A program made the translations under genes and the position numbers. A stretch of DNA of 64,000 nucleotides from Marinilabilia rubra (GTDB lineage Bacteria; Bacteroidota; Bacteroidia; Bacteroidales; Marinilabiliaceae): NCBI RefSeq assembly GCF_003121985.1, contig NZ_QEWP01000021.1, positions 17,075 to 81,074 on the forward strand, written 5' to 3'. The notes under the pieces are model-generated. The model searched no databases and had not been told where the DNA came from. It saw only the letters and a program-made list of their open reading frames with translations. This document shows, one piece after another, positions 1 through 9,032 of the stretch. Positions within the stretch are counted from its first letter, which is position 1, and the number at the start of each line of letters is the position of its first letter.

Positions 1-368
1 CCGCCATGCTTATCAGTCCAATCCCAGGCATGTTTCAGAAATTCATCTCTGGAAAGTGAGTATTTGGAAATTCCTTCCTGCTGAAGTTTGTTCACCACTT
101 TGGCCTCGGTAGCAATGGAGGCATGATCGGTACCAGGAACCCAGCAAGCATTTTTACCCTGCATACGTGCTCGGCGCACCAGGATGTCCTGAATGGTATT
201 GTTCAGCATGTGTCCCATATGCAAAACACCGGTGACGTTCGGTGGAGGAATCACCATGGTGTAGGGTTCACGCTCGTCGGGAACAGACTTAAAAAACTCC
301 TGTTCCATCCAGTAACTGTACCATTTGCCTTCGGTATCGGCCGGACTGTATTTGCTTGCTATTTCCAT
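1..368 (-). CDS. valS: valyl-tRNA synthetase, N-terminal part (cut by window edge)
   Basis: This is the first 122 or so codons of a class I aminoacyl-tRNA synthetase that charges tRNA-Val in the cytoplasm. The reverse strand reads from an ATG at 368 into [16 protein letters not shown], followed by the nucleotide-binding signature in the form [18 protein letters not shown] and then [13 protein letters not shown]. These are hallmark stretches of bacterial ValRS (HIGH box as HMGH). The rest of the protein lies outside the window to the left. The next gene leftwards is not visible, and upstream lies a 533-base non-coding gap. The assignment is secure; only the length is unknown. Confidence 0.95.
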   Translation of the reverse strand, partial: MEIASKYSPADTEGKWYSYWMEQEFFKSVPDEREPYTMVIPPPNVTGVLHMGHMLNNTIQDILVRRARMQGKNACWVPGTDHASIATEAKVVNKLQQEGISKYSLSRDEFLKHAWDWTDKHG

Positions 369-901
369 AATACTATAAATCTATGCTCTGTTGTTCAATA
401 CAAGCTGCAAAAATATAAAAAAGTCGCCGACCTTTGGGTATGTACCAGAGAATAGTTATGGTTATTAGTAAACCCGCCACATTGGAGGCCTTCGGAAGAC
501 ATAGGATTTGAACCACATTAGACAGATACAATCCTGAAGAGATTTGAACCATAACTTGTTCCACATTTATCGGGATCAGGCAAATGAGAAAAGTGCATTT
601 CTGTTTTCAAGTGTAGCATGCAAGCCTCTCAATTGGCAAAGTTTCTTTGTAAGCAAAGCAGCATGGTTCAGTATCAGGTAGAGTAGAGACGCACGGCCGT
701 GCGTCTTTAACGGTATCCCCCGGCTCGGCCAAGTCTGCAACTTTGTCATTTTTTCATCTGTAGTCTCCATACTACCAAATTTTATTACAGGCGCTAACTA
801 CATATGTGATGCGACCCAGATACAATCTCCGCCGGGCTGGAGATATCTCAAAATTTAATAGTTTATTAGTATTCTAAAACAAATTGAAATCCACTATTTA
901 C
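369..901. other. intergenic region with two dispersed repeats
   Basis: This 533-base gap between valS and the VWA/OmpA gene has no convincing gene. It holds a palindrome at 683-706 (GTAGAGACGCACGGCCGTGCGTCT) that recurs at 7109-7132. It also holds a degraded copy of a second motif at about 818-840 (related to GATACAATCTACGCCGAGCGG), seen again near 4822, 7079 and 7278. Short open frames here have no family features. Confidence 0.6.
683..706. repeat. dispersed palindrome, copy 1
   Basis: A near-perfect inverted repeat centred on ACGGCCGT. An identical 24-base copy lies at 7109-7132, also between genes and also next to the second dispersed motif. It resembles REP-type extragenic palindromes. 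Confidence 0.8.
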
Positions 902-3900
902 TCATTCTACAAAAACAATTTCCACCCTTCGATTTGCTTTTCTTCCTGCTTCAGTACTATTATCGCCAATGGGCTTAGATTCACCAAAATATTTGACTGA
1001 GATTCTATCATCAGAAATATTATGCCGAATGATATAAGCCTTTACAGCCATAGCCCTTAACCGGGAAAGAACCTTATTACTTTCTGAAGTTCCAATATTA
1101 TCCGTATGTCCGTGTACCTCAATTTTCAAATCCTTACGGTTTCTCAAAAAAGTCACCACCCGTTGCAGTTCTGCTTTTGAAACATCAAGTATTTCAGCCT
1201 TGCCGGTTTCAAAGAATACATTATTCAATTTGATAGCTGATGATTGGCCTATTGGGATTAACTCCAGATTAACCCATATTGTATCACGCGTTTGAACATC
1301 TGTTAAATTTACATTTTCGCTCGACGAAAAATAACCATTCAGATTTGCATTAATGCTGTAATTAAGATCTGTATTAGCCTCTATGGCAAAAGCTCCCCCA
1401 TCATTGGTATGCTTTTGATGCACTATATTGCCTGAATTTAAGTCGGTAATCTCTATAATTGACTGCATGGGTTGTTTGGTAATACCATGCATTGTTTTTC
1501 CTGCTATAATCACATTTCGTTTGGCAATACCCTCGCCATATAAATTGCTTGATTTTAGCCAATCCTTATTGTCAACCCGCAACTGAATGAAGGCATTTTG
1601 CCGGCCTCTGACTTCCGGAGAAAAAGAAACGTTTACCCAAAGCGTATCGCCCGGAGAAAGGTTTCTGCTATTAGCTGTTGAGGCAATAGAAAAATTGCTT
1701 TTATGTTGAGTATTTATCCGCAGACCAGTTATAGAAAGCGGTTCTGTTCCTGTGTTTTTTATTAAGGGAACAATGGTGTCGCCAGATGAAAATACATTTA
1801 TTGCCGGAAAATTAATTTGACCGGAGAGATGATCAAAGCCTTTCTCCATGCCTGTACCCTCTAACCGGCAGATATACTTTTTATCTCCGCTTACTATGAC
1901 CAACTCCTCTGTATTCAGTCCTGTTTTTAGCGGGGTGAAACGCAACTCAACCTCAGATTTCTCCATGGCTTTAATTGCAAAACCTCCAGGGGCTGAAACC
2001 AGGCTAAAACATGAGTTATCACTTTCAACATAGATGCTGTCAATAAAAACAGGATACTTTCCGGAATTATTAATGATGTCAGAAAAAATATCTTCTACAG
2101 GAATTTGAAGATATTGCTTAGGAAAGGTAATTTTTTCTGCTACCCCCGGCTCAGGGGATAATACATTAAAAAAAGGCGTAACATCGGTATCAAGTTTCTT
2201 TTTTATCTCTAGTGAAGAAGTTTTCAAAAGGTCCTCTAATTCCAGAGAAGCAATAACATTATCACATGTTATTAAGACGGAAGATTCATTGGGTGATACA
2301 TCAATTTTTTTAATAAGGTCTGACTGAACAAAAAACTTATCAGCTGCTCTTTTGCTATATAAATCCAAAATTACAAGAGAATCTTTTTGGAGAAAAAGAA
2401 ATTTATCTGATTCCGGGAAAAACTGGTATTGAGCAACGTCTTTATGAGGTTTTGAGTACAACACTTCACGGGTAGAAATATCTGTAATAGTCAAGCTATC
2501 ACTTGTAATTTGTGCAATGGATAAACCACTGGGTGATATGTCAAATTCGTTTTGCTTTTTAAATGAAAAAACCCGATTCCCATTTTTTAAATAGTAAATA
2601 TTATAATTCAGGGTATCTTGTGTAATAACAAATCGCGGACAATCTGAGAACTGATAAAAGGATTCACCTTCCAGGTTAAGCTCTAAAGATTTTGATTTTA
2701 AATTATAAAGCTGTGTACTATTGGTGTTTGACACCGCTAAAATGGATCTTGTCCGGTGCAAAATGGATTTTTGAAATGATGGGCCAGTATTTATGGAAAA
2801 CTCTTTTTTAGAGGTTCCTGTTTTAAAAACATGAAGCTTAGACTTTTTTCTGGCAATACTATAATTGATCTTGGGAGAGCTGGTAACATCTATAAATCTT
2901 GAATCTTCCGCGTGTGACAAATAATGAAAATTATTTAAGGTCACATAAAGTTCTTTGTTATTGACATGAGTGAGTGAAGTGAGGTTTTTCCCCTCCCCCA
3001 GCGGCATTTCTTTCATTAGTAAACCATTCCGGTTAGTATATACCTTAATGCTATCAGAAGTTACATCGACTACCCGGTTAAATCCGGGCATATAAGCATA
3101 ATCTCCTTCAAAGACCTGTTCAAATGTGTTTCCTGGTTTTCCAGTTTTGGCACTCCAACTCTTTAATGTTCCGTCTGTTGACAAACTAAGAATTTCGTTA
3201 CCTGATTTACTGTAGCATGCTGATTGAAAAGAAGAGCCATCATCTATAGAAACAGGAGCAGTGAGTAAATTGCCAAAAGTTATATCGCCTGAAACAACAC
3301 CTTTTATTCTAATAGAGTCATTTAATGCAACAGCCTTCCAATTTTTCTCATAGCCAGTCGCTGACCCTATTGATAGCCATTTGTTGTCACCTTTTATCTG
3401 ATAAAACAAATCAACAGGTTTCGACTTGGTAATTCCACTCCATGTAACGGGCACTTTTTCTCCCCTGGTATATTCTTCTCCACCAACCGGATTCGTTAAA
3501 ACTAATTTTTCCCGCCCCTGTGACGATGCATTCACATAAACATCAGGGCAACCTTTACTTTTAATAGTGTATTTTGCAGCGGCCTGAATACTGTCATTAG
3601 GCAAAAATGATAATTCAAGCAGATTTAATTCATTTGCTTTTGAAGTAAGGGGAAAAGTTCCCGGCTTAATTCCGAAAAAGGCAGGGTTAGTGCTTTCGAC
3701 GGAAGTAATATTAAGATCAACATTATGTCCTTTTATAAAAACAGGTTCAAACGCGATGCCAGCTTGTTTGTCGTTACTAAAGCTAACTTGATCAGGCGAT
3801 ACTTCAATACGGCCCACCATTTTCCCGGGTATTTGGTATTGAAAAGAAAAGGTTTGCTGCCCTATCTTTAGTTGTGTTGATTTTTCCGGATGGCAGCTAT

Positions 3901-4705
3901 AACGTGATTTCCATCTTATCTTACCATAACTGTTTCCCTGGGACTTATTATATATTCTTTCAAAGGCCCAGTCAATCTCTTCTTCGCTGCTCAAATCACT
4001 GTAATAGTTTCCATCCGTTTCCAGCGAAATGTATTTCAACTGATTACTAATAGGCCTGTCAATCGTAATACAGTTGACCACTATTGAATCTGAATTGGCC
4101 AATGCTGCAACCCGCTTATCGTTTACAAGGGCCATTCCATCACTAATAAAAATGATTAGCTTATTGTCAGACTTTCCTTTTTTAGCGATATCTATTAGTC
4201 CTGTATTTTTGGTAAAAAAAGCCGCTTCAAAACTGGTTCCTCCCAGTCCACTCAAACGATCAACAAAATTAATAAGTGTAGTGCAATTGTGGGTAAAGTC
4301 GCGATTTAAAGTTACTTCAGCATTAAATGTGGCGATTGCCACTTCCGTTATTTCCAGCGGTAATTTTCGAATTATTTTCCTGGTACTTGCTTTGAGGATA
4401 TCAAAACGCCGACCATTCATAGAACTCGAAACATCAAGAGCAAACACAACGGATAACGGCATTGCTTTTGGGTTAATAGAAGGTGGCTTGCTACTAATGG
4501 GCAAGATATTTTGGCCATTTTCAAAAATAGATATACTATCCACCTTAAATTCTTCAGCATCGAAATCAACATCCAAGACCTCAATCTGTGCCTCAACCAC
4601 AGGAAAATCGGAGGCATTCACATCCACTAACCGATAAGTTTGTGCTCTACATAATCCTGCCAACAAGCTAAAGGTCAGCAATAATAGCAACTTAGATCTT
4701 TTCAA
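902..4705 (-). CDS. large exported VWA domain / OmpA-like C-terminal protein
   Basis: This 1267-residue protein begins with a signal peptide (MKRSKLLLLLTFSLLAGLCRA). A von Willebrand factor A domain follows, with a MIDAS motif DVSSSM near residue 91 and FISDG further on. The middle carries an Ig-like segment (GGEEYTRGEKVPVTWSG), a long stretch resembling beta-propeller repeats, and two modules of the choice-of-anchor/ASH type with LRFTPLKTGLNTEELVI. The last 110 residues or so are a classic OmpA/MotB peptidoglycan-binding domain (FETGKAEIL, HGHTDNIG, LSRLRAMAVKAYI, GRKANRRVEI). It should sit in the periplasm or outer membrane, anchored to peptidoglycan, with the VWA domain available for protein binding. 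No partner gene is adjacent, so the precise role is unknown. Confidence 0.85.
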   Translation of the reverse strand: MKRSKLLLLLTFSLLAGLCRAQTYRLVDVNASDFPVVEAQIEVLDVDFDAEEFKVDSISIFENGQNILPISSKPPSINPKAMPLSVVFALDVSSSMNGRRFDILKASTRKIIRKLPLEITEVAIATFNAEVTLNRDFTHNCTTLINFVDRLSGLGGTSFEAAFFTKNTGLIDIAKKGKSDNKLIIFISDGMALVNDKRVAALANSDSIVVNCITIDRPISNQLKYISLETDGNYYSDLSSEEEIDWAFERIYNKSQGNSYGKIRWKSRYSCHPEKSTQLKIGQQTFSFQYQIPGKMVGRIEVSPDQVSFSNDKQAGIAFEPVFIKGHNVDLNITSVESTNPAFFGIKPGTFPLTSKANELNLLELSFLPNDSIQAAAKYTIKSKGCPDVYVNASSQGREKLVLTNPVGGEEYTRGEKVPVTWSGITKSKPVDLFYQIKGDNKWLSIGSATGYEKNWKAVALNDSIRIKGVVSGDITFGNLLTAPVSIDDGSSFQSACYSKSGNEILSLSTDGTLKSWSAKTGKPGNTFEQVFEGDYAYMPGFNRVVDVTSDSIKVYTNRNGLLMKEMPLGEGKNLTSLTHVNNKELYVTLNNFHYLSHAEDSRFIDVTSSPKINYSIARKKSKLHVFKTGTSKKEFSINTGPSFQKSILHRTRSILAVSNTNSTQLYNLKSKSLELNLEGESFYQFSDCPRFVITQDTLNYNIYYLKNGNRVFSFKKQNEFDISPSGLSIAQITSDSLTITDISTREVLYSKPHKDVAQYQFFPESDKFLFLQKDSLVILDLYSKRAADKFFVQSDLIKKIDVSPNESSVLITCDNVIASLELEDLLKTSSLEIKKKLDTDVTPFFNVLSPEPGVAEKITFPKQYLQIPVEDIFSDIINNSGKYPVFIDSIYVESDNSCFSLVSAPGGFAIKAMEKSEVELRFTPLKTGLNTEELVIVSGDKKYICRLEGTGMEKGFDHLSGQINFPAINVFSSGDTIVPLIKNTGTEPLSITGLRINTQHKSNFSIASTANSRNLSPGDTLWVNVSFSPEVRGRQNAFIQLRVDNKDWLKSSNLYGEGIAKRNVIIAGKTMHGITKQPMQSIIEITDLNSGNIVHQKHTNDGGAFAIEANTDLNYSINANLNGYFSSSENVNLTDVQTRDTIWVNLELIPIGQSSAIKLNNVFFETGKAEILDVSKAELQRVVTFLRNRKDLKIEVHGHTDNIGTSESNKVLSRLRAMAVKAYIIRHNISDDRISVKYFGESKPIGDNSTEAGRKANRRVEIVFVE

Positions 4706-4821
4706 AAAAACACTATTTAATCAATAGAAAAACATAATAATTCAAGACTTGATTTCCTATGCCCGATGAAGCTTCGCCTTTTTCAAATATTTAGCATCAA
4801 GCTACTGATTCGTCTCCACCT

Positions 4822-4843
4822 TGATACAATCTACGCCGAGCGG
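4822..4843. repeat. dispersed motif GATACAATCTACGCCGAGCGG
   Basis: This motif lies between the VWA/OmpA gene and the phosphotriesterase-like gene. Related copies lie at about 818-840, 7079-7103 and 7278-7302, all between genes. It contains a short inverted repeat (GTAGAT/ATCTAC in the better copies), as in REP-type sequences. Confidence 0.65.
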
Positions 4844-4854
4844 CAGCCCTTTAA

Positions 4855-5889
4855 TTACTCAACACTCCTGACCTTTACCCCATATGCCCTTTGAGGGTTC
4901 TTGACCAGCAGTAAATCAATATCTTCCTGAGAAAATCCATTTTCCTTCAGTGCCGGAATTAAATGTTCAAAGATATCGGTATAACCACGATAATCACCTC
5001 CATTTTCCTGACCTACATTGTACCAGCCAGAATCATGAGAAATCAATACTTTATCCAATACATTTTCATTTTTCAAGGCTGTTAAACGGTCAACAAACCA
5101 ATCTACATTACCTGTATTTGAAGAAAAACCGGAATCAATATAACGCAAATTATCAATAGAGATCCAGGCTCCCTGTCTCGCAGCTTTAATATGACCTGGC
5201 AAAGTACCTGCCTGAGCATGTGTCCAGACAAACGCTTCAGGAGAAACGCCTTCTTCTTTCAGAATTTTTAATTGCGAAAATGCCGGCCCGTCCGGTCCGG
5301 TATGCGAAACGATTGTCAACCCCGTTGCTTTATGGGCAATGGCAGCTGCTCTAATAATCTTATTATGCATCGCAGAAAGAGTATCGTTTCTGTCTACCGC
5401 TACTTTTATAAAGCCCGGATATATCCCTGTTCCCTCAATTCCATTTTGAAATTCATCGATCCAGACCCGGGCAATTTCTTCTGCAGAATCTTCAAAGGCA
5501 TGTTTGGGAACAAATTTATTGTTTCCGGCACCATAGTAACCCGTATTGGTCACAATATCGATTCCGCTTTTTTCAGATAACTCTTTTAGAACGATGGGGT
5601 CGCGTCCAAGAAAAGCGGGCGTGCAGGCAAAAAATGTATTAACGCCTTTGTCTTTTGCTTCTAAAAAGAAAGGAAGGGCACGTTCAACAACCTTTGACTT
5701 ATCCCATCGATGGGCTCCGGTGCTGTCAACTCCAATCCAGTCTACAATTACATGCTCATGAATTAACGAAACTCCCATTTCCTCAACAGGTATTTCGCCT
5801 TTGACGGTTATGAGTTTTTCACTATCAGAATCAGGGTTGCAACCTGAGATAATCAGGGTTAGAACCAATACAACCAAAACATTTTTCAT
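4855..5889 (-). CDS. phosphotriesterase-like amidohydrolase, lipoprotein
   Basis: This 344-residue metal-dependent hydrolase belongs to the phosphotriesterase (PTE/php) branch of the amidohydrolase superfamily. The start has a lipoprotein signal (MKNVLVVLVLTLIISGC), so it is probably anchored in the periplasm. Metal ligands expected of the family are visible: HEH in SLIHEHVIVDW near residue 43, a candidate bridging lysine in PGFIKVAVD, histidines in IVSHTGP and VWTHAQAG, and the final aspartate in ISHDSGWY. The C-terminus (ALKENGFSQEDIDLLLVKNP) matches the usual ending of the family. Natural substrates of such proteins are usually lactones or esters rather than pesticides, and the substrate here is not deducible. 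It stands alone between repeat-bearing gaps. Confidence 0.85.
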   Translation of the reverse strand: MKNVLVVLVLTLIISGCNPDSDSEKLITVKGEIPVEEMGVSLIHEHVIVDWIGVDSTGAHRWDKSKVVERALPFFLEAKDKGVNTFFACTPAFLGRDPIVLKELSEKSGIDIVTNTGYYGAGNNKFVPKHAFEDSAEEIARVWIDEFQNGIEGTGIYPGFIKVAVDRNDTLSAMHNKIIRAAAIAHKATGLTIVSHTGPDGPAFSQLKILKEEGVSPEAFVWTHAQAGTLPGHIKAARQGAWISIDNLRYIDSGFSSNTGNVDWFVDRLTALKNENVLDKVLISHDSGWYNVGQENGGDYRGYTDIFEHLIPALKENGFSQEDIDLLLVKNPQRAYGVKVRSVE

Positions 5890-6071
5890 AACGCATTTTT
5901 TACAGATTCCAGAGTTTGGTAGCGGCGTTGGTTTTGTCTTAACAAAAAGCCCTAAACCACCTCTTTTAATTGAAGTTGCAAATTGCTTTTTTGTTCGATG
6001 CTGGTGTAATTTGGGCCGGGCGGAGGTATTGTCATTATATCATTGGCTAAATTGTTACCTAGAAAAGCATA

Positions 6072-6950
6072 TCAGTCATTAACCCTTCCATAAAGCCATC
6101 TCACAGATATGGGAATTCCCAGTTTTGTTCGAATAAATTTACCATTATTTATACCCGGATACCAATTTGGCATCGATTTAAGCGTTTCTAGAACAGTGCT
6201 GTCAAGTGGCGGATCAATTCCTTTATTTAGTTTGATGTTACCGAGAGAGCCATCCTTTTCTACAATCAGCTCAAAAACCATCCATCCTGAATACCCATTA
6301 TCCAATAAAACTTCAGGCATCTTGTAATTATCCAGAAAGTATTCCCTGACTGAGAAGGTGTAGACTGAATCTGCATAATTTCTCATTGATGGTGTTATCT
6401 CAGGCATGAGATACAAAGTAGTATCAGAACTCTGCACACAAGAATCTTGCTTGATTTTCCTCAATTTATACAATTCCTTCTTGGTCTCTATCAGAGCTTT
6501 TTCTCTATTTTCAATGGATAATCTTTTGTGCAGATCTACTTTTTTTTGATCTAAACCTGAAGGAGGAGGTGGAGGAGGCCAAAAATATTCGTTTCTTTCC
6601 GGGTGTTTTAAGCTCCTGCTCAGACCACAGTCATTAACTCTATAGTCTCCCTTATATTTCTTGCTATAAATCAACCAATCTCCGAGCTCATCAATAAAAG
6701 GATAGCAATAATAGTTATTTTCGAACTCAACAATCTGCCCTTGCTTCAAATTCCCCTTGAATATTTCCTCTACTCTTAATGTAAAAGTCTTTTGATCACC
6801 ACTTATATCAAGCACTTCACCAATTATCACATTGTCGGACAAATCAAACTCCTCTTGTTGGGCTACTTCCAGACGTTTGGGAGGTGGACAATCACAAGCC
6901 TCTGCATTTGTCCAAAGAAGAATCAGTATTGTTAAAGAAATGATTTTCAT
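6072..6950 (-). CDS. exported protein: TIMP/NTR-like domain plus TonB C-terminal domain
   Basis: This 292-residue secreted protein has a signal peptide ending at NAEA, after which the mature chain begins CDCPPP. A CxC immediately after signal cleavage, then VIIGEVLDI, TFTLRVEEIFKGNLKQGQIV and NDCGLSRSL, is the pattern of netrin-like/TIMP family domains. After a proline-rich linker and a charged helix, residues from about 215 to the end (WMVFELIVEKDGSLGNIKL, TVLETLKSMPNWYPG, TKLGIPISVRW) match the TonB C-terminal domain found in many Bacteroidota periplasmic proteins. There is no N-terminal membrane anchor and no ExbB/ExbD gene nearby, so it is unlikely to be the energy-coupling TonB. The combination is uncommon; function unknown. 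Confidence 0.75.
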   Translation of the reverse strand: MKIISLTILILLWTNAEACDCPPPKRLEVAQQEEFDLSDNVIIGEVLDISGDQKTFTLRVEEIFKGNLKQGQIVEFENNYYCYPFIDELGDWLIYSKKYKGDYRVNDCGLSRSLKHPERNEYFWPPPPPPSGLDQKKVDLHKRLSIENREKALIETKKELYKLRKIKQDSCVQSSDTTLYLMPEITPSMRNYADSVYTFSVREYFLDNYKMPEVLLDNGYSGWMVFELIVEKDGSLGNIKLNKGIDPPLDSTVLETLKSMPNWYPGINNGKFIRTKLGIPISVRWLYGRVND

Positions 6951-6967
6951 TTATGCCTGTTTTAATT

Positions 6968-6975
6968 CAAAAATA
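6968..6975 (-). promoter_or_regulatory. -7 box of the TIMP/TonB gene
   Basis: The reverse strand reads TATTTTTG, matching the Bacteroidota -7 consensus TAnnTTTG, about 18 bases before the ATG at 6950. No clear -33 TTTG is seen. Confidence 0.45.
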
Positions 6976-7108
6976 GATTGAATTCTCTGAACTTTATGCC
7001 CAGTGAGGTCTGTGACTTCGTCGTATTCAAATCACTAATTCGTTTGATTGCAGTTACATACTTCAAATTGTTTTCAGCGTAGATGCAATCTACGTCGAGC
7101 GGGGGTAA

Positions 7109-7132
7109 GTAGAGACGCACGGCCGTGCGTCT
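7109..7132. repeat. dispersed palindrome, copy 2
   Basis: Identical over 24 bases to the palindrome at 683-706. It follows directly on a GATACAATCTACG-type motif, suggesting the two repeats travel or amplify together. Confidence 0.8.
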
Positions 7133-7458
7133 TTAACCTCTATCCGCATGGGTATCATATAACCTTCCTAAATAAATAGAATTGTCACACCTCTGTCTAA
7201 CAACTCATTCATATTGCAGCATTTGACCTTCATGTTCCTTTGTTAACTAAAGTTGCAAACTTCAGAATTGTTCTGCCGTAGATACTATCTATGCTGAGCA
7301 GGTACGGATGGAAGGCTATTACACCTATTCTTATTCGTTTTCCCTCCCCGAATCTACCAAAAAACCCAAACATTCGAAAAACTTTTGATTGGATGCCAGG
7401 TAATTTTGAGTGGAGTCATCCCCAATATCCAAAAAACAGGTGCAACAGGGTAACTTCA

Positions 7459-7626
7459 GTTGCGGAAACCTTCCCTCACGTGCGCAGCAAAGGATCCACC
7501 CGGGAGAAAACCGTCTCGCACGCGCATTTCAAGCTGTCCTCCACAGTGAAGATGGTCTCGCACACGTGCAACAGGCTTACCACGATGGCAGAAAGCTTCC
7601 CGCAGGCTTGCGAGACCCTTTCCACA
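7459..7626. repeat. degenerate 42-base tandem repeat, four units
   Basis: Four consecutive 42-base units (7459-7500, 7501-7542, 7543-7584, 7585-7626) can be aligned. Each is two related 21-base halves with the pattern GA(A)A..CYKTCSCRC followed by a half rich in GC..C. The period is a multiple of three and both strands stay open, which explains the long overlapping frames here. It lies about 220 bases upstream of the DUF6261 gene. Confidence 0.7.
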
Positions 7627-7849
7627 CTGGAATAAGGCTTATTGCCCAAGTGTTTTGCCACCTCCTCCACTGAGGGGAACATCAAGCTCCCCAAAAAGGC
7701 TGGCCGAAAAAAAATAAAATGGCTGTCACATCAGTTGCTACCTATGTTTCATCAACAAAAAACATGACTATAATCATAAATAATTTGTTACTTACAAGAA
7801 TGTTATTTATATTGCGTCTGCCTATAAAACCTTAATAACTAACCATGTT

Positions 7850-8581
7850 ATGACAGATACAGTTTTATTTAAACACTATCGCAACAGTGAATTCGTCCAA
7901 TACGTAAAGAACGCATTGGCAATTATTTCATCTTCCAATCCTGAAGAATTAAAGGTAAAAGAGCAATTCGATGCCACGAATGATCCTTTCCAGGAACTTA
8001 GCAGTCTCTTTAAGAAAGAACTTGGAAGCGACATCACAATTGAGCTTCAGGAGATTGACAGAAGACGTGACGATGCATTGAATGGCATTAGCGCCAATCT
8101 GGAGTCGTTAACTTACCATTTTAAAGAGGAGATTCGCACCAGCGCCTTCGAACTCATCGAATCTATTAAACTTCATGGCAGTGGACTGGCACGTCTGCCC
8201 TATCAATCTGAGACAAGTGTCATAAGCAGTATTATCCGTAAATGGCAATCAGAGGAAGAAAAGAAACAGGCTCTTCAAAATCTGGGTCTCGAAGCCTGGG
8301 TGACAGAACTGGAAAATGCCAACAAATTGTTCGATGAGCGATTTCTGGCGCGCATTCGGGAACAGGCCAATGATCCTGAAATCACTGTTGCTACTTTGAG
8401 AAAGGAGACCACCGAAGCATTCCGGACACTCCAGGAGCACCTTGATGCACATGCACTTCTCACCCCTGATGAAAAATATGATAAACTCATAAAGGAGCTA
8501 AATACCCTAACCGAAAGCTATAATCAAACGGTACTGGAAAGGGTTGCAAGCAATGAACAAGAAGTAACTGAAAACGAATAA
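7850..8581 (+). CDS. DUF6261 family protein
   Basis: This is a 243-residue, largely helical cytoplasmic protein with no signal peptide or membrane segment. The start MTDTVLFKHYRNSEFVQYVKNA, the helical middle (RRRDDALNGISANLESLTYHFKEEIRTSAFEL) and the C-terminal part (TPDEKYDKLIKELNTLTESYNQTV) fit the Bacteroidota-specific family DUF6261. The family's function is unknown. The ATG at 7850 is preceded by an AT-rich leader and the gene is followed by a strong hairpin terminator at 8619. It is flanked on the left by a 42-base tandem array and on the right by GC-rich hairpin repeats. In my recollection members of this family are often found in such repeat-rich settings, but I cannot verify that here. 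Confidence 0.7.
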   Translation: MTDTVLFKHYRNSEFVQYVKNALAIISSSNPEELKVKEQFDATNDPFQELSSLFKKELGSDITIELQEIDRRRDDALNGISANLESLTYHFKEEIRTSAFELIESIKLHGSGLARLPYQSETSVISSIIRKWQSEEEKKQALQNLGLEAWVTELENANKLFDERFLARIREQANDPEITVATLRKETTEAFRTLQEHLDAHALLTPDEKYDKLIKELNTLTESYNQTVLERVASNEQEVTENE

Positions 8582-8618
8582 TTAACTATTTTTTTAACCA
8601 ATAGGTTTTTATAGGCGC

Positions 8619-8652
8619 GCCGGGGACTGTTTTTAGTTCCCGGCATTTTTTT
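8619..8652 (+). terminator. terminator of the DUF6261 gene
   Basis: The stem GCCGGGGAC / GTTCCCGGC (one G-T pair) with an eight-base loop is followed by seven or more T residues, 38 bases after the stop codon. Confidence 0.85.
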
Positions 8653-8654
8653 AA

Positions 8655-8760
8655 TAGTAGTAGTTGGCCCCTTATCAGGGACCTGGCAGGGTATAGCACT
8701 CTCCTGTCCCCCGGGATAAAACCCCGGGGTTATCAATGTTGGCCGCTTTCAGCGACAGAG
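8655..8760. repeat. GC-rich hairpin repeat, copy 1
   Basis: The unit begins TAGTAGTTGGCCCCTTATCA, contains CCCCGGG-ATAAAA-CCCCGGGG (a 7-bp stem) and ends GGCCGCTTTCAGCGACAGAG. Copy 2 is about 95 percent identical by eye. Confidence 0.85.
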
Positions 8761-8813
8761 AGTGGCACATCCGGATGGTGGAGAGCCTTTTTGGAGAAGT
8801 GTCTGATAATTAA

Positions 8814-8918
8814 GTAGTAGTTGGCCCCTTATCAGGGACCTGGCGGGGTATAGCACTCTACTGTCCCCCGGGATAAACCCCCGGGGTTATCAATGTTGGC
8901 CGCTTTCAGCGACAGAGG
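8814..8918. repeat. GC-rich hairpin repeat, copy 2
   Basis: A direct repeat of the unit at 8655-8760 with only a few substitutions, separated from it by 53 unique bases. More diverged members lie at 41890-42360. Confidence 0.85.
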
Positions 8919-8962
8919 GGCTCATTTGTAAAGGTAAAGCAGATGCTACATAAAACTCCGTG

Positions 8963-9016
8963 GGTCCCTGATAAGGGGCCAAGCTCAATAACCCCGGAGA
9001 CACTTTTCCGGGGGAA
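8963..9016. repeat. GC-rich hairpin repeat, inverted partial copy
   Basis: It begins GGTCCCTGATAAGGGGCCAA, the reverse complement of the left end of copies 1 and 2, followed by a decayed CCCCGG hairpin. The three copies thus form a direct-direct-inverted array. Confidence 0.7.
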
Positions 9017-9032
9017 ATGATCAGCCACAAGC

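Larger units (their letters stand above)
6951..7849. other. 900-base intergenic region rich in repeats
   Basis: No secure gene is seen. It contains the promoter of the upstream-reading TIMP/TonB gene, two copies of the GATACAATCTACGCCGAGCGG motif (7079-7103 and a weaker one at 7278-7302), the second GTAGAGACGCACGG palindrome (7109-7132) and a degenerate 42-base tandem array (7459-7626). A 114-codon open frame at 7291-7635 starts inside a repeat and runs through the tandem array, so it is unlikely to be a gene. Confidence 0.65.

Noticed and set aside
373..564. 63-codon open frame upstream of valS, reverse strand
   Set aside because: No family features, no ribosome-binding site, and it lies in a gap with repeats; probably chance.
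7459..7626. CRISPR array
   Set aside because: The units are contiguous and degenerate with no unique spacers, and no cas gene is in the window.
7291..7635. 114-codon open frame through the 42-base tandem array
   Set aside because: The ATG is inside a dispersed motif and the frame is open on both strands because the repeat period is a multiple of three. No signal or domain is seen.
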